NCBI GenBank assembly: GCA_964600225.1
Contig: CAZRIT010000004.1
Span: 11,522 to 75,521 of the forward strand
DNA length: 64,000 nt
Source of the DNA: CAZRIT01 sp964600225
GTDB lineage: Bacteria; Bacillota; Clostridia; Christensenellales; CAG-138
Reading direction: 5' to 3'
This document shows positions 42,984 through 50,700 of this stretch, piece by piece. How positions within the stretch are numbered: position 1 is the stretch's first letter; the number at the start of each line of letters is the position of its first letter. Made by a program: the position numbers and the translations under genes. Below the pieces are notes generated by a model, which saw nothing but the letters and a program-made list of their open reading frames with translations, ran no database searches and was not told where the DNA came from.

Positions 42984-43891
42984 TGAAGGATCCCAAACAA
43001 ACGTACCAACAGTGGAAGAAGGGCCTTTCGCGCACGCGTTCGGGCCTGTTTGCCAAGCTCTTTGGCGGCGGGGCGCGCGTGGACGAGGCGTTCTTTGAGG
43101 AATTGGAGGAAGCGCTGATTCTGGCCGATGCGGGCATGGAAACGACGGAACGGCTGCTTTGCGAGCTGCGCGACGCGGTACGCGCCGAGAAAGTGACCGA
43201 CCGTGCGGTGGCGCGCGACATGCTGGCGGGGCAGATTGAGCGGATCGTGCGGCCCGAGAGACCGTTTGCGCCCGAGCAGGGGCCTGCGGTACTGTTGGTT
43301 GTGGGTGTCAACGGCGTGGGTAAAACCACCTCCATCGGCAAGATGGCGGCCATGTATCGTGCAGAGGGGCGCAAGATGATGCTGGCGGCGGCGGATACGT
43401 TCCGCGCGGCGGCGGCGGAGCAGCTTGGCCTCTGGGCGGAGCGCGCCAACGTGCCGATGGTGCGGCACAAGGAGGGTGCGGACCCCGCGGCGGTCGTGTT
43501 CGACGCTATCGCCTCCTACAAGGCCAAGGGCTGCGACCTGTTGATTTGCGATACGGCGGGCAGGCTGCACAATAAGCAGAATTTGATGAGCGAGCTGTCC
43601 AAGATGCGGCGTGTGATTACGCGCGAGCTGCCCGATACGCCGTGCGAGGTGCTGCTGGTGCTGGATGCGGTCACGGGCCAAAACGCGTTGATGCAGGCAA
43701 AAGCGTTTGAAGAGTGCTGTACGCTCGATGGGGTTATTTTGACCAAGCTGGACGGTACCGCCAAGGGCGGCATTGTGGTTTCGATTGCGGATTCCCTGCA
43801 TGTGCCCGTGCGCTTTGCGGGCGTGGGAGAGGGCATCGACGATTTGCAGCCGTTCGACGCCAATCTGTTTGCTAAAGCCCTGCTGGAGTAG
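42983..43891 (+). CDS. ftsY: Signal recognition particle receptor FtsY
   Basis: A 302-residue SRP GTPase limited to the NG domain, without the long acidic A domain of proteobacteria. G1 is VVGVNGVGKTTSIGKMA near residue 110, followed by DTFRAAAAEQL, DTAGRLHNKQNLM and TKLDGTAKGG. It receives SRP-ribosome complexes at the membrane. The ATG shares one base with the smc stop. Its last 20 nt overlap the convergent VanZ-like gene, and no terminator separates them. ylxM-ffh does not follow. Confidence 0.97.
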   Translation: MKDPKQTYQQWKKGLSRTRSGLFAKLFGGGARVDEAFFEELEEALILADAGMETTERLLCELRDAVRAEKVTDRAVARDMLAGQIERIVRPERPFAPEQGPAVLLVVGVNGVGKTTSIGKMAAMYRAEGRKMMLAAADTFRAAAAEQLGLWAERANVPMVRHKEGADPAAVVFDAIASYKAKGCDLLICDTAGRLHNKQNLMSELSKMRRVITRELPDTPCEVLLVLDAVTGQNALMQAKAFEECCTLDGVILTKLDGTAKGGIVVSIADSLHVPVRFAGVGEGIDDLQPFDANLFAKALLE

Positions 43892-44606
43892 CGAACGGCG
43901 CAGCCTCGGGTTCCTTCATCAGGTACCATTTCACCATCAGGCGCTTGATAAACGGGATGCGCAGCAGCCCGTAGACCAGCAGCGTCCCGAACAGATTCAG
44001 TATCACATCATCGATGTCGCAGCTTCCGCAGCACAGCAATAGCTGCAGTGCTTCCACCGCCACAAGGACCGCGGTCATGAGCAGCAAAAACTTCCAAAAT
44101 TTCCGCATACTGACAAACAATATCGGCAAAAACGCCGCCATCGGCATAAACAGCAGCACGTTGCCCATCAGGTTGGCCAGCGGGGTGGACACGCCGATGA
44201 TATCGTAGACCAGGCAGCGGATGTACAGGCGTATCGTTTCAAACGGACGGAAGTTGGTCATTAGATCATAGTTTTCCCGATAGTACGCGCGGTTTGCCGC
44301 ATAGTCGGCAAAATCGATGCGCGCAAGGAACAATGTGGAAAACAGCGCCAGCAGATAGAACGCAAACAGCACCCACACCACCGTGCGCACGGCCCGCGCC
44401 TTCTGCGCGCGTTCGGGCAGCGAGTACACCACAAAAACCGTGCCGACGATCAGCGGCAGGCAGACGTTCAAAATGCACCGCATGACAGGCATGAGACGGC
44501 TCATACCGCCAACGGGCAATGCATATGCGTAATACAGCATGACGACGGCGGAGATGATCAACAGCACGATGCCGCCGATGCGCAGCGCTTTGGCTTTCGG
44601 ATCCAT
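43872..44606 (-). CDS. VanZ-like membrane protein
   Basis: A 244-residue protein with about six membrane segments and a VanZ-like core: NFRPFETIRLYIR, LANLMGNVLLFMPMAAFLP and SCDIDDVILNLFGTLLVYG are the characteristic blocks. VanZ relatives have been linked to low-level teicoplanin or lipoglycopeptide tolerance, but most are uncharacterised. The ATG at 44606 is preferred because the promoter -10 covers the ATG at 44618. There is no Shine-Dalgarno in the few bases that could be transcribed. Its 3' end overlaps ftsY. Confidence 0.82.
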   Translation of the reverse strand: MDPKAKALRIGGIVLLIISAVVMLYYAYALPVGGMSRLMPVMRCILNVCLPLIVGTVFVVYSLPERAQKARAVRTVVWVLFAFYLLALFSTLFLARIDFADYAANRAYYRENYDLMTNFRPFETIRLYIRCLVYDIIGVSTPLANLMGNVLLFMPMAAFLPILFVSMRKFWKFLLLMTAVLVAVEALQLLLCCGSCDIDDVILNLFGTLLVYGLLRIPFIKRLMVKWYLMKEPEAAPFATPAGL

Positions 44607-44613
44607 GTATCGT

Positions 44614-44642
44614 ATCATACAATATCATCCGCCCAAAAACAA
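44614..44642 (-). promoter_or_regulatory. Promoter for the VanZ-like gene
   Basis: On the minus strand, TTGTTT (44637-44642), a 17-nt spacer and TATGAT (44614-44619). The preferred ATG lies 7 nt past the -10, so the transcript may be leaderless. The -35 shares the T-run of the metK terminator. Confidence 0.58.
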
Positions 44643-44677
44643 GGACAGCGGAGCCCCGTTTTGCAAGGGCTCCGCTG
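44635..44677 (-). terminator. Intrinsic terminator after metK
   Basis: On the minus strand, an 11-bp stem (CAGCGGAGCCC / GGGCTCCGCTG) with a 10-nt loop, then GTCCTTG and five Ts. It separates metK from the VanZ-like gene on the same strand. Confidence 0.83.
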
Positions 44678-44702
44678 CAATGTTTGCCGAAACGGCCGCG
44701 CC

Positions 44703-45881
44703 TTAGCGGATGGCGGAGGCAAGCCTGTCCGCGCGGTCGGTGCGCTCCCACGGCAGGTCGAGGTCGGAGCGGCCAAAGTGGCCGTAGGCGGCCGTCTGGC
44801 GGTAGATGGGACGGCGCAGGTCGAGCGCATCGATGATGGCAGCCGGACGGAAATCGAACGCACGCTCCACGATGCGCTCAAGCTCGTGAACGGGCACTGC
44901 GCCCGTGCCGAACGTATCCACGCGCACGCTGACGGGACGCGCCACGCCGATGGCGTACGCAAGCTGGATTTCGCACTTTCTCGCAAGCCCCGCCGCGACG
45001 ACGTTCTTTGCCGCATAGCGCGCGGCATACGCGGCGCTTCTGTCGACCTTCGTGGGATCCTTGCCGGAAAAGCATCCGCCGCCGTGGCGCGCATAGCCGC
45101 CGTAGGTATCCACAATGATCTTGCGCCCCGTCAGGCCCGAATCGCCCGTGGGCCCGCCGATGACAAAGCGGCCCGTCGGGTTGACGAAGATGCGCGTTTT
45201 GTCGTCGATGAGGTGCGCAGGGATGGTGGGCAATATGACATGCCGCTTGATATCGTTGGCAAGCATATCCATGTCCACATCGTCATGCTGCGCGCTGATG
45301 ACCACGGTGTCGATGCGCGCGGGGCGATCGCCATCGTACTCCACCGTCACCTGGCTCTTGCCATCGGGCCGCAGATAGGGGATGGCGCCCGCTTTTCGCA
45401 CGGCCGTCAGGCGGCGGGTCAGATCGTGCGCCAGATCGATCGGCAGCGGCATCAGTTCGTCCGTTTCGTTGCAAGCGTAGCCGAACATCATGCCCTGGTC
45501 GCCCGCGCCGATGTTGTACTTCTCGTCCGTTTCGCCGCGCTTGGCCTCAAACGCCTTGTCCACGCCCATGGCGATATCGGGCGACTGGCCGTTGATGGCG
45601 GTGATGACGGCCAGCGTGCTTGCGTCAAAGCCGTACTCGGGCTTGCTGTAGCCGATATCGCGCGCAACGTCGCGCACGAGTTTGGGAATGTCCACATAGC
45701 AGTTGGTGGTGACCTCGCCCATCACCAACACCATGCCTGTAGTCGCCGCGCATTCGCACGCCACGCGGGATGCGGGATCGGCCGACAGCATGGCGTCGAG
45801 CACGGCGTCGCTGATGCAATCGCACAGCTTATCGGGGTGCCCCTCGGTGACGGATTCGGATGTAAATAGTTTTCGTGCCAT
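44703..45881 (-). CDS. metK: S-adenosylmethionine synthetase
   Basis: A 392-residue MetK that makes SAM from methionine and ATP. MARKLFTSESVTEGHPDKLCD opens it, with ISDAVLDAML, GAGDQGMMFGYA and the ATP-binding GGGCFSGKDPTKVDRSAAY loop. The ATG at 45881 follows GGAGG; the longer in-frame reading runs back into the riboswitch terminator. Expression is controlled by the SAM-I riboswitch upstream, and the gene is closed by its own terminator. Confidence 0.98.
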   Translation of the reverse strand: MARKLFTSESVTEGHPDKLCDCISDAVLDAMLSADPASRVACECAATTGMVLVMGEVTTNCYVDIPKLVRDVARDIGYSKPEYGFDASTLAVITAINGQSPDIAMGVDKAFEAKRGETDEKYNIGAGDQGMMFGYACNETDELMPLPIDLAHDLTRRLTAVRKAGAIPYLRPDGKSQVTVEYDGDRPARIDTVVISAQHDDVDMDMLANDIKRHVILPTIPAHLIDDKTRIFVNPTGRFVIGGPTGDSGLTGRKIIVDTYGGYARHGGGCFSGKDPTKVDRSAAYAARYAAKNVVAAGLARKCEIQLAYAIGVARPVSVRVDTFGTGAVPVHELERIVERAFDFRPAAIIDALDLRRPIYRQTAAYGHFGRSDLDLPWERTDRADRLASAIR

Positions 45882-45898
45882 AACAAATACCTCCAAAC

Positions 45899-45926
45899 AA
45901 AAAAATATCCTCATCTTGCGATGAGG
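45899..45926 (-). terminator. Riboswitch-controlled terminator before metK
   Basis: On the minus strand, CCTCATC / GATGAGG with a 4-nt loop, followed by ATA and a run of seven Ts. The 5' arm can also pair with the 3' strand of the riboswitch P1 helix, giving the on/off switch. Confidence 0.88.
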
Positions 45927-45943
45927 TAATCGGTTGGACAACG

Positions 45944-46044
45944 CTCATCTTTCAGCTTTCGCTGCCGGATTTGGCACCTTGCTTACATGTTGTAAGCAGG
46001 TTGCCGGGCTTCACAGGGCCGGTCCCTCAGCCGCTCTTGATAAG
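45944..46044 (-). promoter_or_regulatory. SAM-I (S-box) riboswitch aptamer
   Basis: Read on the minus strand, the segment holds the S-box core elements in order: CTTATCAAGAG, GAGGGA, GGCCC, the CGGCAACC block, the AAGGTGCCAAATCC block and GAAAGATGAG. P1 forms between CTTATC and GATGAG. SAM binding stabilises P1, freeing the downstream terminator arm and switching metK off. A sigma-A promoter lies 22 nt upstream. Confidence 0.96.
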
Positions 46045-46066
46045 GCGATATGCGGTTGTCAATTGG

Positions 46067-46095
46067 ATTATAGCATAGCCGTATTTCACTGTCAA
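46067..46095 (-). promoter_or_regulatory. Sigma-A promoter of the metK riboswitch transcript
   Basis: On the minus strand, TTGACA (46090-46095), a 17-nt spacer and TATAAT (46067-46072): a consensus promoter. The transcript starts about 15 nt before the aptamer. Confidence 0.92.
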
Positions 46096-46128
46096 TTCGC
46101 CTTTGTGCGACAAACGTGCGATTGCGGT

Positions 46129-46569
46129 TTATCGGAACTTGACGCCGATATCCGCAAGCTGTGCCCGCGTCTTTTGAAAGCGGGCCGCATTTTTCACGCC
46201 GATGCATTCGCACAGCACGCAGGCTTCATATCCGCGCCTGCGCGCGCTGCGCGCGGTGGCGGCAACGCAGGCATTGCCGTCGATTCCGCAGATATCAACG
46301 GCGGATATGCGTTCCCCTTCAAGCAGCTGTGACAATGCTTCGTTGGAGAACGCATCGCCCTTGGCCTTTCGGAAAACATGATCGGATACGATGCTTAGTT
46401 GGTTTGCAAGCTCAAAACAGTGTTCGCCATCCCGCAATACGCGTACATTCTTTACATAGACGACGAGCGCATGGCTTTTCAGGGCTCGTTGGATTTGTTG
46501 GTTGATTTTCATCGGCAGCGCTTCGTCGTATGCTGCCATATACTCCTGCTGTACGTCGATTACGAGCAA
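46129..46569 (-). CDS. Isochorismatase-like cysteine hydrolase
   Basis: About 146 residues of the isochorismatase/nicotinamidase-like fold: LVIDVQQEYM at the N-terminus gives the catalytic Asp, and ISAVDICGIDGNACVAATA contains the nucleophilic Cys region. The substrate is unknown; such enzymes hydrolyse amides or enol ethers. The start is uncertain. No ATG is suitable; TTG at 46569 begins right at the first strand, and a GTG further upstream would lie inside the NUDIX gene. It is 14 nt downstream of that gene and probably co-transcribed. Shorter than typical family members. Confidence 0.72.
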   Translation of the reverse strand: MLVIDVQQEYMAAYDEALPMKINQQIQRALKSHALVVYVKNVRVLRDGEHCFELANQLSIVSDHVFRKAKGDAFSNEALSQLLEGERISAVDICGIDGNACVAATARSARRRGYEACVLCECIGVKNAARFQKTRAQLADIGVKFR

Positions 46570-46583
46570 AGCATTCCGTGCCG

Positions 46584-47132
46584 TTATTTGGCGCCTGTGT
46601 GCTTGACGTGCAGCGCCTTGAGCACGGCGCACTGGGTTTTTCCGTCGGGGACGTCGCCTTGCATGATGCGGCGCACCAGCGTATCCAGCGGGATGCGCAC
46701 GGTCTCCAAAAACTCGTCGTCGTCGGTGTGCGCGTCGCCATAGCGCAGCTGCTCGGCCAGATACATGTGGATCACCTCGTCCAGATACGCAACCGACGGG
46801 TAATACTTGCCAAGGTAAGTCAGCCTGCCCGCCACCGCGCCCGTCTCCTCGGAAAGCTCGCGCACGGCGCATTGCTCGGGCGATTCGCCGATATCGAGCT
46901 TGCCCGCAGGAATTTCCAGTAGCGTGCACCCGAACGGGTAGCGAAACTGCCGCACCAGAATGACCTCGTTTTCATCGGTCAGCGGCACGATGCACACCGC
47001 GCCGCTGTGGCGGATGACCTCGCGCATGGCCTCGCGGCCGTTGGGGAGCGTCACCCTGTCGCGGGTCAGGTGTACGACCTTGCCGTCATAGATGGTTTCG
47101 GAGGAGAGCTTGGTTTCCGTCAGGTTGGACAT
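46584..47132 (-). CDS. nudF: NUDIX hydrolase, ADP-ribose pyrophosphatase type
   Basis: A 182-residue protein with the full Nudix box in GKLDIGESPEQCAVREL followed by SEETGA (GX5EX7REUXEEXGU). RQFRYPFGCTLLEIPAGKLD just before it is typical of ADP-ribose pyrophosphatases (NudF/YqkG). It hydrolyses ADP-ribose to AMP and ribose-5-phosphate. GAGG precedes the ATG at long spacing. A cysteine hydrolase follows, and an SGNH hydrolase is divergent. Confidence 0.9.
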   Translation of the reverse strand: MSNLTETKLSSETIYDGKVVHLTRDRVTLPNGREAMREVIRHSGAVCIVPLTDENEVILVRQFRYPFGCTLLEIPAGKLDIGESPEQCAVRELSEETGAVAGRLTYLGKYYPSVAYLDEVIHMYLAEQLRYGDAHTDDDEFLETVRIPLDTLVRRIMQGDVPDGKTQCAVLKALHVKHTGAK

Positions 47133-47249
47133 GCTGTTACTGCCTCTTTCGTAAGCTTGCTTACATCATAACATAAACGGAGCGGGATGAGAATGCATCA
47201 ATTACAAATGCGTTGTTGCACACGTTTCACAATCGAGCTTGCCAATTTG

Positions 47250-47258
47250 TGCTATACT
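47250..47258 (+). promoter_or_regulatory. Extended -10 promoter for the SGNH hydrolase gene
   Basis: TGCTATACT, an extended -10 with TATACT at 47253-47258. No good -35 is at 17 nt. The ATG lies only 6 nt downstream, so the transcript could start at the AUG. Confidence 0.5.
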
Positions 47259-47264
47259 GAATCT

Positions 47265-47966
47265 ATGGAAACGATAGAAAAACAAAGGATTGTCCTGTGG
47301 GGAGATTCGCTGGGCCGCGGCGTGGTTTGGAACGATGCGCGCGCACGCTATGCCTATGCGCCCGAATCGGCTGCCGTTGTCGCGGGTGAGGCGCTCGGCC
47401 TGCAGGTGGAGAACCATTCCAAGTTCGGCAGGACTGCGCCGGAAGGGCTGGAGCTGATGACGCGCGAACTGGCGGAGGGCGTGGACTGCGACGCCGCGGT
47501 GATCGAATTTGGCGGCAACGACTGCAATTTCGACTGGGCGGCCGTGTCCGCAGCGCCCGAAGGGGAGCATCTGCCCGCAACCACGCCCGAGACGTTCCGC
47601 AAAACGCTTTCCGAGATGGTGCAGCTTTTGAAAAACCGCGGCATCCGCCCGATTTTGATGACGCTGCCGCCCATTGACGCCAGGCGGTACTTCCGCTTCC
47701 TGTGTGGCAGCAAGCTCAATCCCGCCAATGTGCTCAAATGGCTTGGCGACGTGCAGCAGATCTACCGCTTTCAGGAGCTGTATTCGCACATCATCGAGCA
47801 GGTGTCCTTTCGGATGCAATCGGAGCTGATCGACCTGCGCGCGCAGTGCCTGCAGGAGCATGCGTATGTGACAAGCATGCTCTGCGCGGACGGGCTGCAC
47901 CTCAATCCGCTGGGACAGCGTTTTGCGGGAGAATGCATCTGCCGCATCGTGAAGGGCAGGCGGTAA
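47265..47966 (+). CDS. SGNH/GDSL family hydrolase
   Basis: A 233-residue esterase-like protein. Block I is RIVLWGDSLGRG (nucleophile Ser near residue 15), the block III Asn is in EFGGNDCNF, and the catalytic Asp/His pair is in DGLHLNPLGQ near the C-terminus. No signal peptide, so it should be cytoplasmic. The ATG at 47265 lacks a Shine-Dalgarno. An in-frame ATG at 47187 with a weak GGAG would add 26 residues of unusual, AT-rich-coded sequence. The trmL gene starts 3 nt after its stop. Substrate unknown. Confidence 0.85.
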   Translation: METIEKQRIVLWGDSLGRGVVWNDARARYAYAPESAAVVAGEALGLQVENHSKFGRTAPEGLELMTRELAEGVDCDAAVIEFGGNDCNFDWAAVSAAPEGEHLPATTPETFRKTLSEMVQLLKNRGIRPILMTLPPIDARRYFRFLCGSKLNPANVLKWLGDVQQIYRFQELYSHIIEQVSFRMQSELIDLRAQCLQEHAYVTSMLCADGLHLNPLGQRFAGECICRIVKGRR

Positions 47967-47969
47967 CGG

Positions 47970-48431
47970 ATGTTTCATATTGTGCTGGTGGAGCCCGAGA
48001 TTCCGCAAAACACGGGCAACATTGCCCGCACTTGCGCCGTGACGGGTACGCGGCTGCATCTGGTGCGACCGCTGGGCTTCTCCATAGACGACCGCAGCCT
48101 CAAGCGCGCGGGGCTGGATTATTGGGATGCGCTGCAGGTATGCTGCTACGATGATTTCCACGCGTTTACGCAGGCGCACCCGCAAGCGCGCATGTTCTTT
48201 CTCTCCACGCACGCCAAGCGCTCCTATGCCGAGGTTTCGTACCGCGACGGGGATTTTCTGGTGTTTGGCAAGGAAACGGCGGGGCTTGGCGAGGCGATTT
48301 TGAGCCAATATGCCGACAGCGCCGTGCGCATCCCCATGCGGGCGCAGATGCGTTCCCTGAACCTCAGCAATGCCGCCGCGCTGGTTTTGTACGAGGCGTT
48401 GCGCCAAACTTCCTTCCCAAACCTGGTTTAG
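47970..48431 (+). CDS. trmL: tRNA (cytidine(34)-2'-O)-methyltransferase
   Basis: A 153-residue SPOUT methyltransferase. The three motifs are VEPEIPQNTGNIARTCA, LVFGKETAGLGEAIL and MRSLNLSNAAALVLYE, the last forming the knot that binds SAM. TrmL methylates the wobble 2'-OH of tRNA-Leu species. Start 3 nt after the SGNH hydrolase gene. Confidence 0.94.
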   Translation: MFHIVLVEPEIPQNTGNIARTCAVTGTRLHLVRPLGFSIDDRSLKRAGLDYWDALQVCCYDDFHAFTQAHPQARMFFLSTHAKRSYAEVSYRDGDFLVFGKETAGLGEAILSQYADSAVRIPMRAQMRSLNLSNAAALVLYEALRQTSFPNLV

Positions 48432-48454
48432 TGTGAAATACAGGCAAAAAATGC

Positions 48455-48483
48455 TTGCAATGCCCGATAGAACGTGTTAGTAT
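48455..48483 (+). promoter_or_regulatory. Sigma-A promoter for rpmB
   Basis: TTGCAA (48455-48460), a 17-nt spacer and TAGTAT (48478-48483). The leader carries AAGGAGG about 11 nt before the ATG. Confidence 0.7.
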
Positions 48484-48521
48484 AGTTTCGTTCGATTTTT
48501 CGTAAGGAGGTGGACTTAAGC

Positions 48522-48713
48522 ATGGGTAAATTCTGCGAAGTCTGCAACAAAGGTGTCATGTCCGGTAATCTGGTCAGCCACTCCAACCGCAAGACGCCGC
48601 GCGGCTGGGCGCCGAACATTCAGACGGTGCACGTTGTCGTCAACGGTACCGCCAAGAAGATGAATGTCTGCACCCGTTGCCTCCGTTCCGGCAAGGTTAC
48701 CAGAAGCGTCTGA
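48522..48713 (+). CDS. rpmB: 50S ribosomal protein L28
   Basis: A 63-residue L28. It has GNLVSHSNRKTPRGWAPNIQ and two CxxC pairs (CEVC near the start, CTRC near the end), the zinc-binding form. The ATG at 48522 is preferred; an in-frame GTG at 48510 overlaps the AAGGAGG site. Single-gene unit with promoter and terminator. Confidence 0.97.
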   Translation: MGKFCEVCNKGVMSGNLVSHSNRKTPRGWAPNIQTVHVVVNGTAKKMNVCTRCLRSGKVTRSV

Positions 48714-48748
48714 CGCCAAAGCGCGCAAAGCGTTTTCACGACAAATGC

Positions 48749-48773
48749 AAGGAGCCGCAGAGCGGCTCCTTTT
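48749..48773. terminator. Terminator between rpmB and trmH-type gene
   Basis: A 10-bp stem AAGGAGCCGC / GCGGCTCCTT with an AGA loop, ending in TTTT. It separates the convergent rpmB and minus-strand methyltransferase gene. The U-tract is short on both strands. Confidence 0.75.
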
Positions 48774-48804
48774 GCGCACCTCGAAATCGGTAAAAACATA
48801 CAAA

Positions 48805-49554
48805 TCATTCCAGCGACTGCCTGACAACATATAACAATATCCCCGCCGCGACGGATGCGTTGAGCGACTCCGCCTTGCCATACATGCTTAGCCGCACCTT
48901 TTGGCAAAGCGCGGCCACCGCGTCGCTCACGCCGCTGCCCTCGCTGCCGATGACAAGCGCCGCGCGCCCAATGTGCGCAGGCAACGCCTCGGCGCCTTTG
49001 AGATGCCCGCAGATCGGCGTGAAACCGTCCGAGACGAGCGTTTTTAGCGCGGCAGACAAATCCCCGCGCCAAACGGGCAGATGGTAGGTGGAGCCCATGG
49101 CGGCACGCAGCGCCTTGGGCGCATACGCGTCGGCACAGGCGGGGGAGAGCAGCACGCCGCTTGCGCCGAATGCATCGGCAGAGCGGATGATCGCGCCGAC
49201 ATTGGCGGGGTCCTGCACGCCGTCGAGCAGCACGGTGAGCGCGCCGTCGAAGCGCGCGGGCAGCGCGCAGTCGGGCGTACGCACAACGGCCGCAACGCCC
49301 TGGGGCGTGCGGCTGTCGCATACGGATTCCAGTACGCTGCGGGTGACGGCATAGGCGTTGACGCCCGCGGGCACATCAAACGGGTGGCCCTGTTCGATCA
49401 ACAGCGTCTCCACGCCTGCGCCCGAGGTGATGGCGTCCTGCACCAGCTTGTCGCCCTCGATCAGGTGCAGCCCGCTTTCGTGCCGCGCCTTGGCGGTTTG
49501 CAGCGCGCGCGTCGCTTTGACGATGGGGTTGTTGCGGCTTTCGAGCAGAAGCAT
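48805..49554 (-). CDS. TrmH/SpoU family RNA 2'-O-methyltransferase
   Basis: A 249-residue protein with an N-terminal SpoU substrate-binding domain (LIEGDKLVQDAI) and a SPOUT domain: LLDGVQDPANVGAIIRSADA, ALVIGSEGSGVSDAV and AESLNASVAAGILLY. The family methylates ribose in 23S rRNA or tRNA; the target is not clear. The ATG at 49554 is 2 nt after the stop of the ABC ATPase gene, so it appears to be the last gene of that operon, an odd partner for a transporter. Confidence 0.88.
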   Translation of the reverse strand: MLLLESRNNPIVKATRALQTAKARHESGLHLIEGDKLVQDAITSGAGVETLLIEQGHPFDVPAGVNAYAVTRSVLESVCDSRTPQGVAAVVRTPDCALPARFDGALTVLLDGVQDPANVGAIIRSADAFGASGVLLSPACADAYAPKALRAAMGSTYHLPVWRGDLSAALKTLVSDGFTPICGHLKGAEALPAHIGRAALVIGSEGSGVSDAVAALCQKVRLSMYGKAESLNASVAAGILLYVVRQSLE

Positions 49555-49556
49555 GG

Positions 49557-50684
49557 TCAGTCCGTTGCCAGCTCGTCGTCCTTGAGCACGCGTACGCACG
49601 CAAGGTCCAGCAGCACCTTGACGTCGTCGCCCACGGCGAAGCGCTTGGTGATCTGCGGGTTGAATATCTCCACTACCAGCACGCTGCCCTCGATTTGCAC
49701 CTCGTATTCGATCTGCGAGCCGAAGTAGGTTGCGCGCGTCACCTTGCCGGGGATGCCCTCTGCGCTCGGCTCGTCCAGCGAAACGTGCTCGGGACGGAAG
49801 GCCAGCGCACAGCGTTCGCCCGCCGATAGCGATACGTTGCCGGGCACGGGCAGATGGAGCCGGATGGCGCCGATGGAGACGTCCGCGCCGTCGGAGCCGC
49901 CGCCGACATATGTGCCCGAAATGAAGTTGGCCTTGCCGATGAAGTGGGCGATGAATTTGTTAAGCGGATATTCGTAGATCTCCTGCGGGGAGCCCATCTG
50001 CACCAAATCGCCGTCCTTCATGATGACCACGCGATCAGAGATGGCCATGGCCTCCGCCTGATCGTGGGTGACGTAGAGGCTGGTGATGCCCAGGCGCTTT
50101 TGCAGCGATCTGAGTTCGTCGCGCATCCGTTCGCGCAGCTTGGCGTCGAGGTTGCTCAGTGGTTCGTCGAACAGCAGCACCGCAGGCTCAATGACGATGG
50201 CGCGCGCAAGCGCCACGCGCTGCTGCTGGCCGCCCGAAAGCTGGCTGGGGAAGCGCGCCTCGAGGCCGTTGAGCTGCATCAGCTCCAGCACCGCGTCGGT
50301 GCGGCGGATGATGGTGTCCTTGGGCAGGCGCTGCACCTGCAGCCCGTAGGAGACGTTCTCCCAGATGGACATGTGCGGGAACAGCGCGTAGCTTTGGAAC
50401 ACCATGCCGAGGTTTCTCTTGTTGGGCGGCACGGAGGCCATGTTGTCGTTGCCGATGAGCACCTGACCCGCCGTGGGGTATTCAAACCCTGCGATCATGC
50501 GCAGCGTAGTGGTCTTGCCGCAGCCCGAGGGGCCGAGCAGCGTAACCAGCTCGCCCTCGGCGATGCTGAGGTTGATTTTATTGACCGCGACAAACTCGCC
50601 CGCCCCATCGTGGGACCGGAAGGTTTTGGTGACGTCCACGAGTTTGACGCTGCTGCTTTTTTGGTTGAATTGATTGATTTCCAT
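49557..50684 (-). CDS. ABC transporter ATPase, FbpC/PotA type
   Basis: A 375-residue ATPase with Walker A GPSGCGKTTTLRMIAG near residue 52, Q-loop MVFQSYALFPHM, signature LSGGQQQRVALARAI, Walker B LLFDEPLSNLDAK, and a C-terminal TOBE-type regulatory region (about 245-375). This class drives uptake of ferric ions, polyamines, sulfate or 2-aminoethylphosphonate. It lies 16 nt downstream of the permease gene. The C-terminal TOBE domains may sense substrate. Confidence 0.94.
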   Translation of the reverse strand: MEINQFNQKSSSVKLVDVTKTFRSHDGAGEFVAVNKINLSIAEGELVTLLGPSGCGKTTTLRMIAGFEYPTAGQVLIGNDNMASVPPNKRNLGMVFQSYALFPHMSIWENVSYGLQVQRLPKDTIIRRTDAVLELMQLNGLEARFPSQLSGGQQQRVALARAIVIEPAVLLFDEPLSNLDAKLRERMRDELRSLQKRLGITSLYVTHDQAEAMAISDRVVIMKDGDLVQMGSPQEIYEYPLNKFIAHFIGKANFISGTYVGGGSDGADVSIGAIRLHLPVPGNVSLSAGERCALAFRPEHVSLDEPSAEGIPGKVTRATYFGSQIEYEVQIEGSVLVVEIFNPQITKRFAVGDDVKVLLDLACVRVLKDDELATD

Positions 50685-50700
50685 AGTTGCCTCCGCCTTG

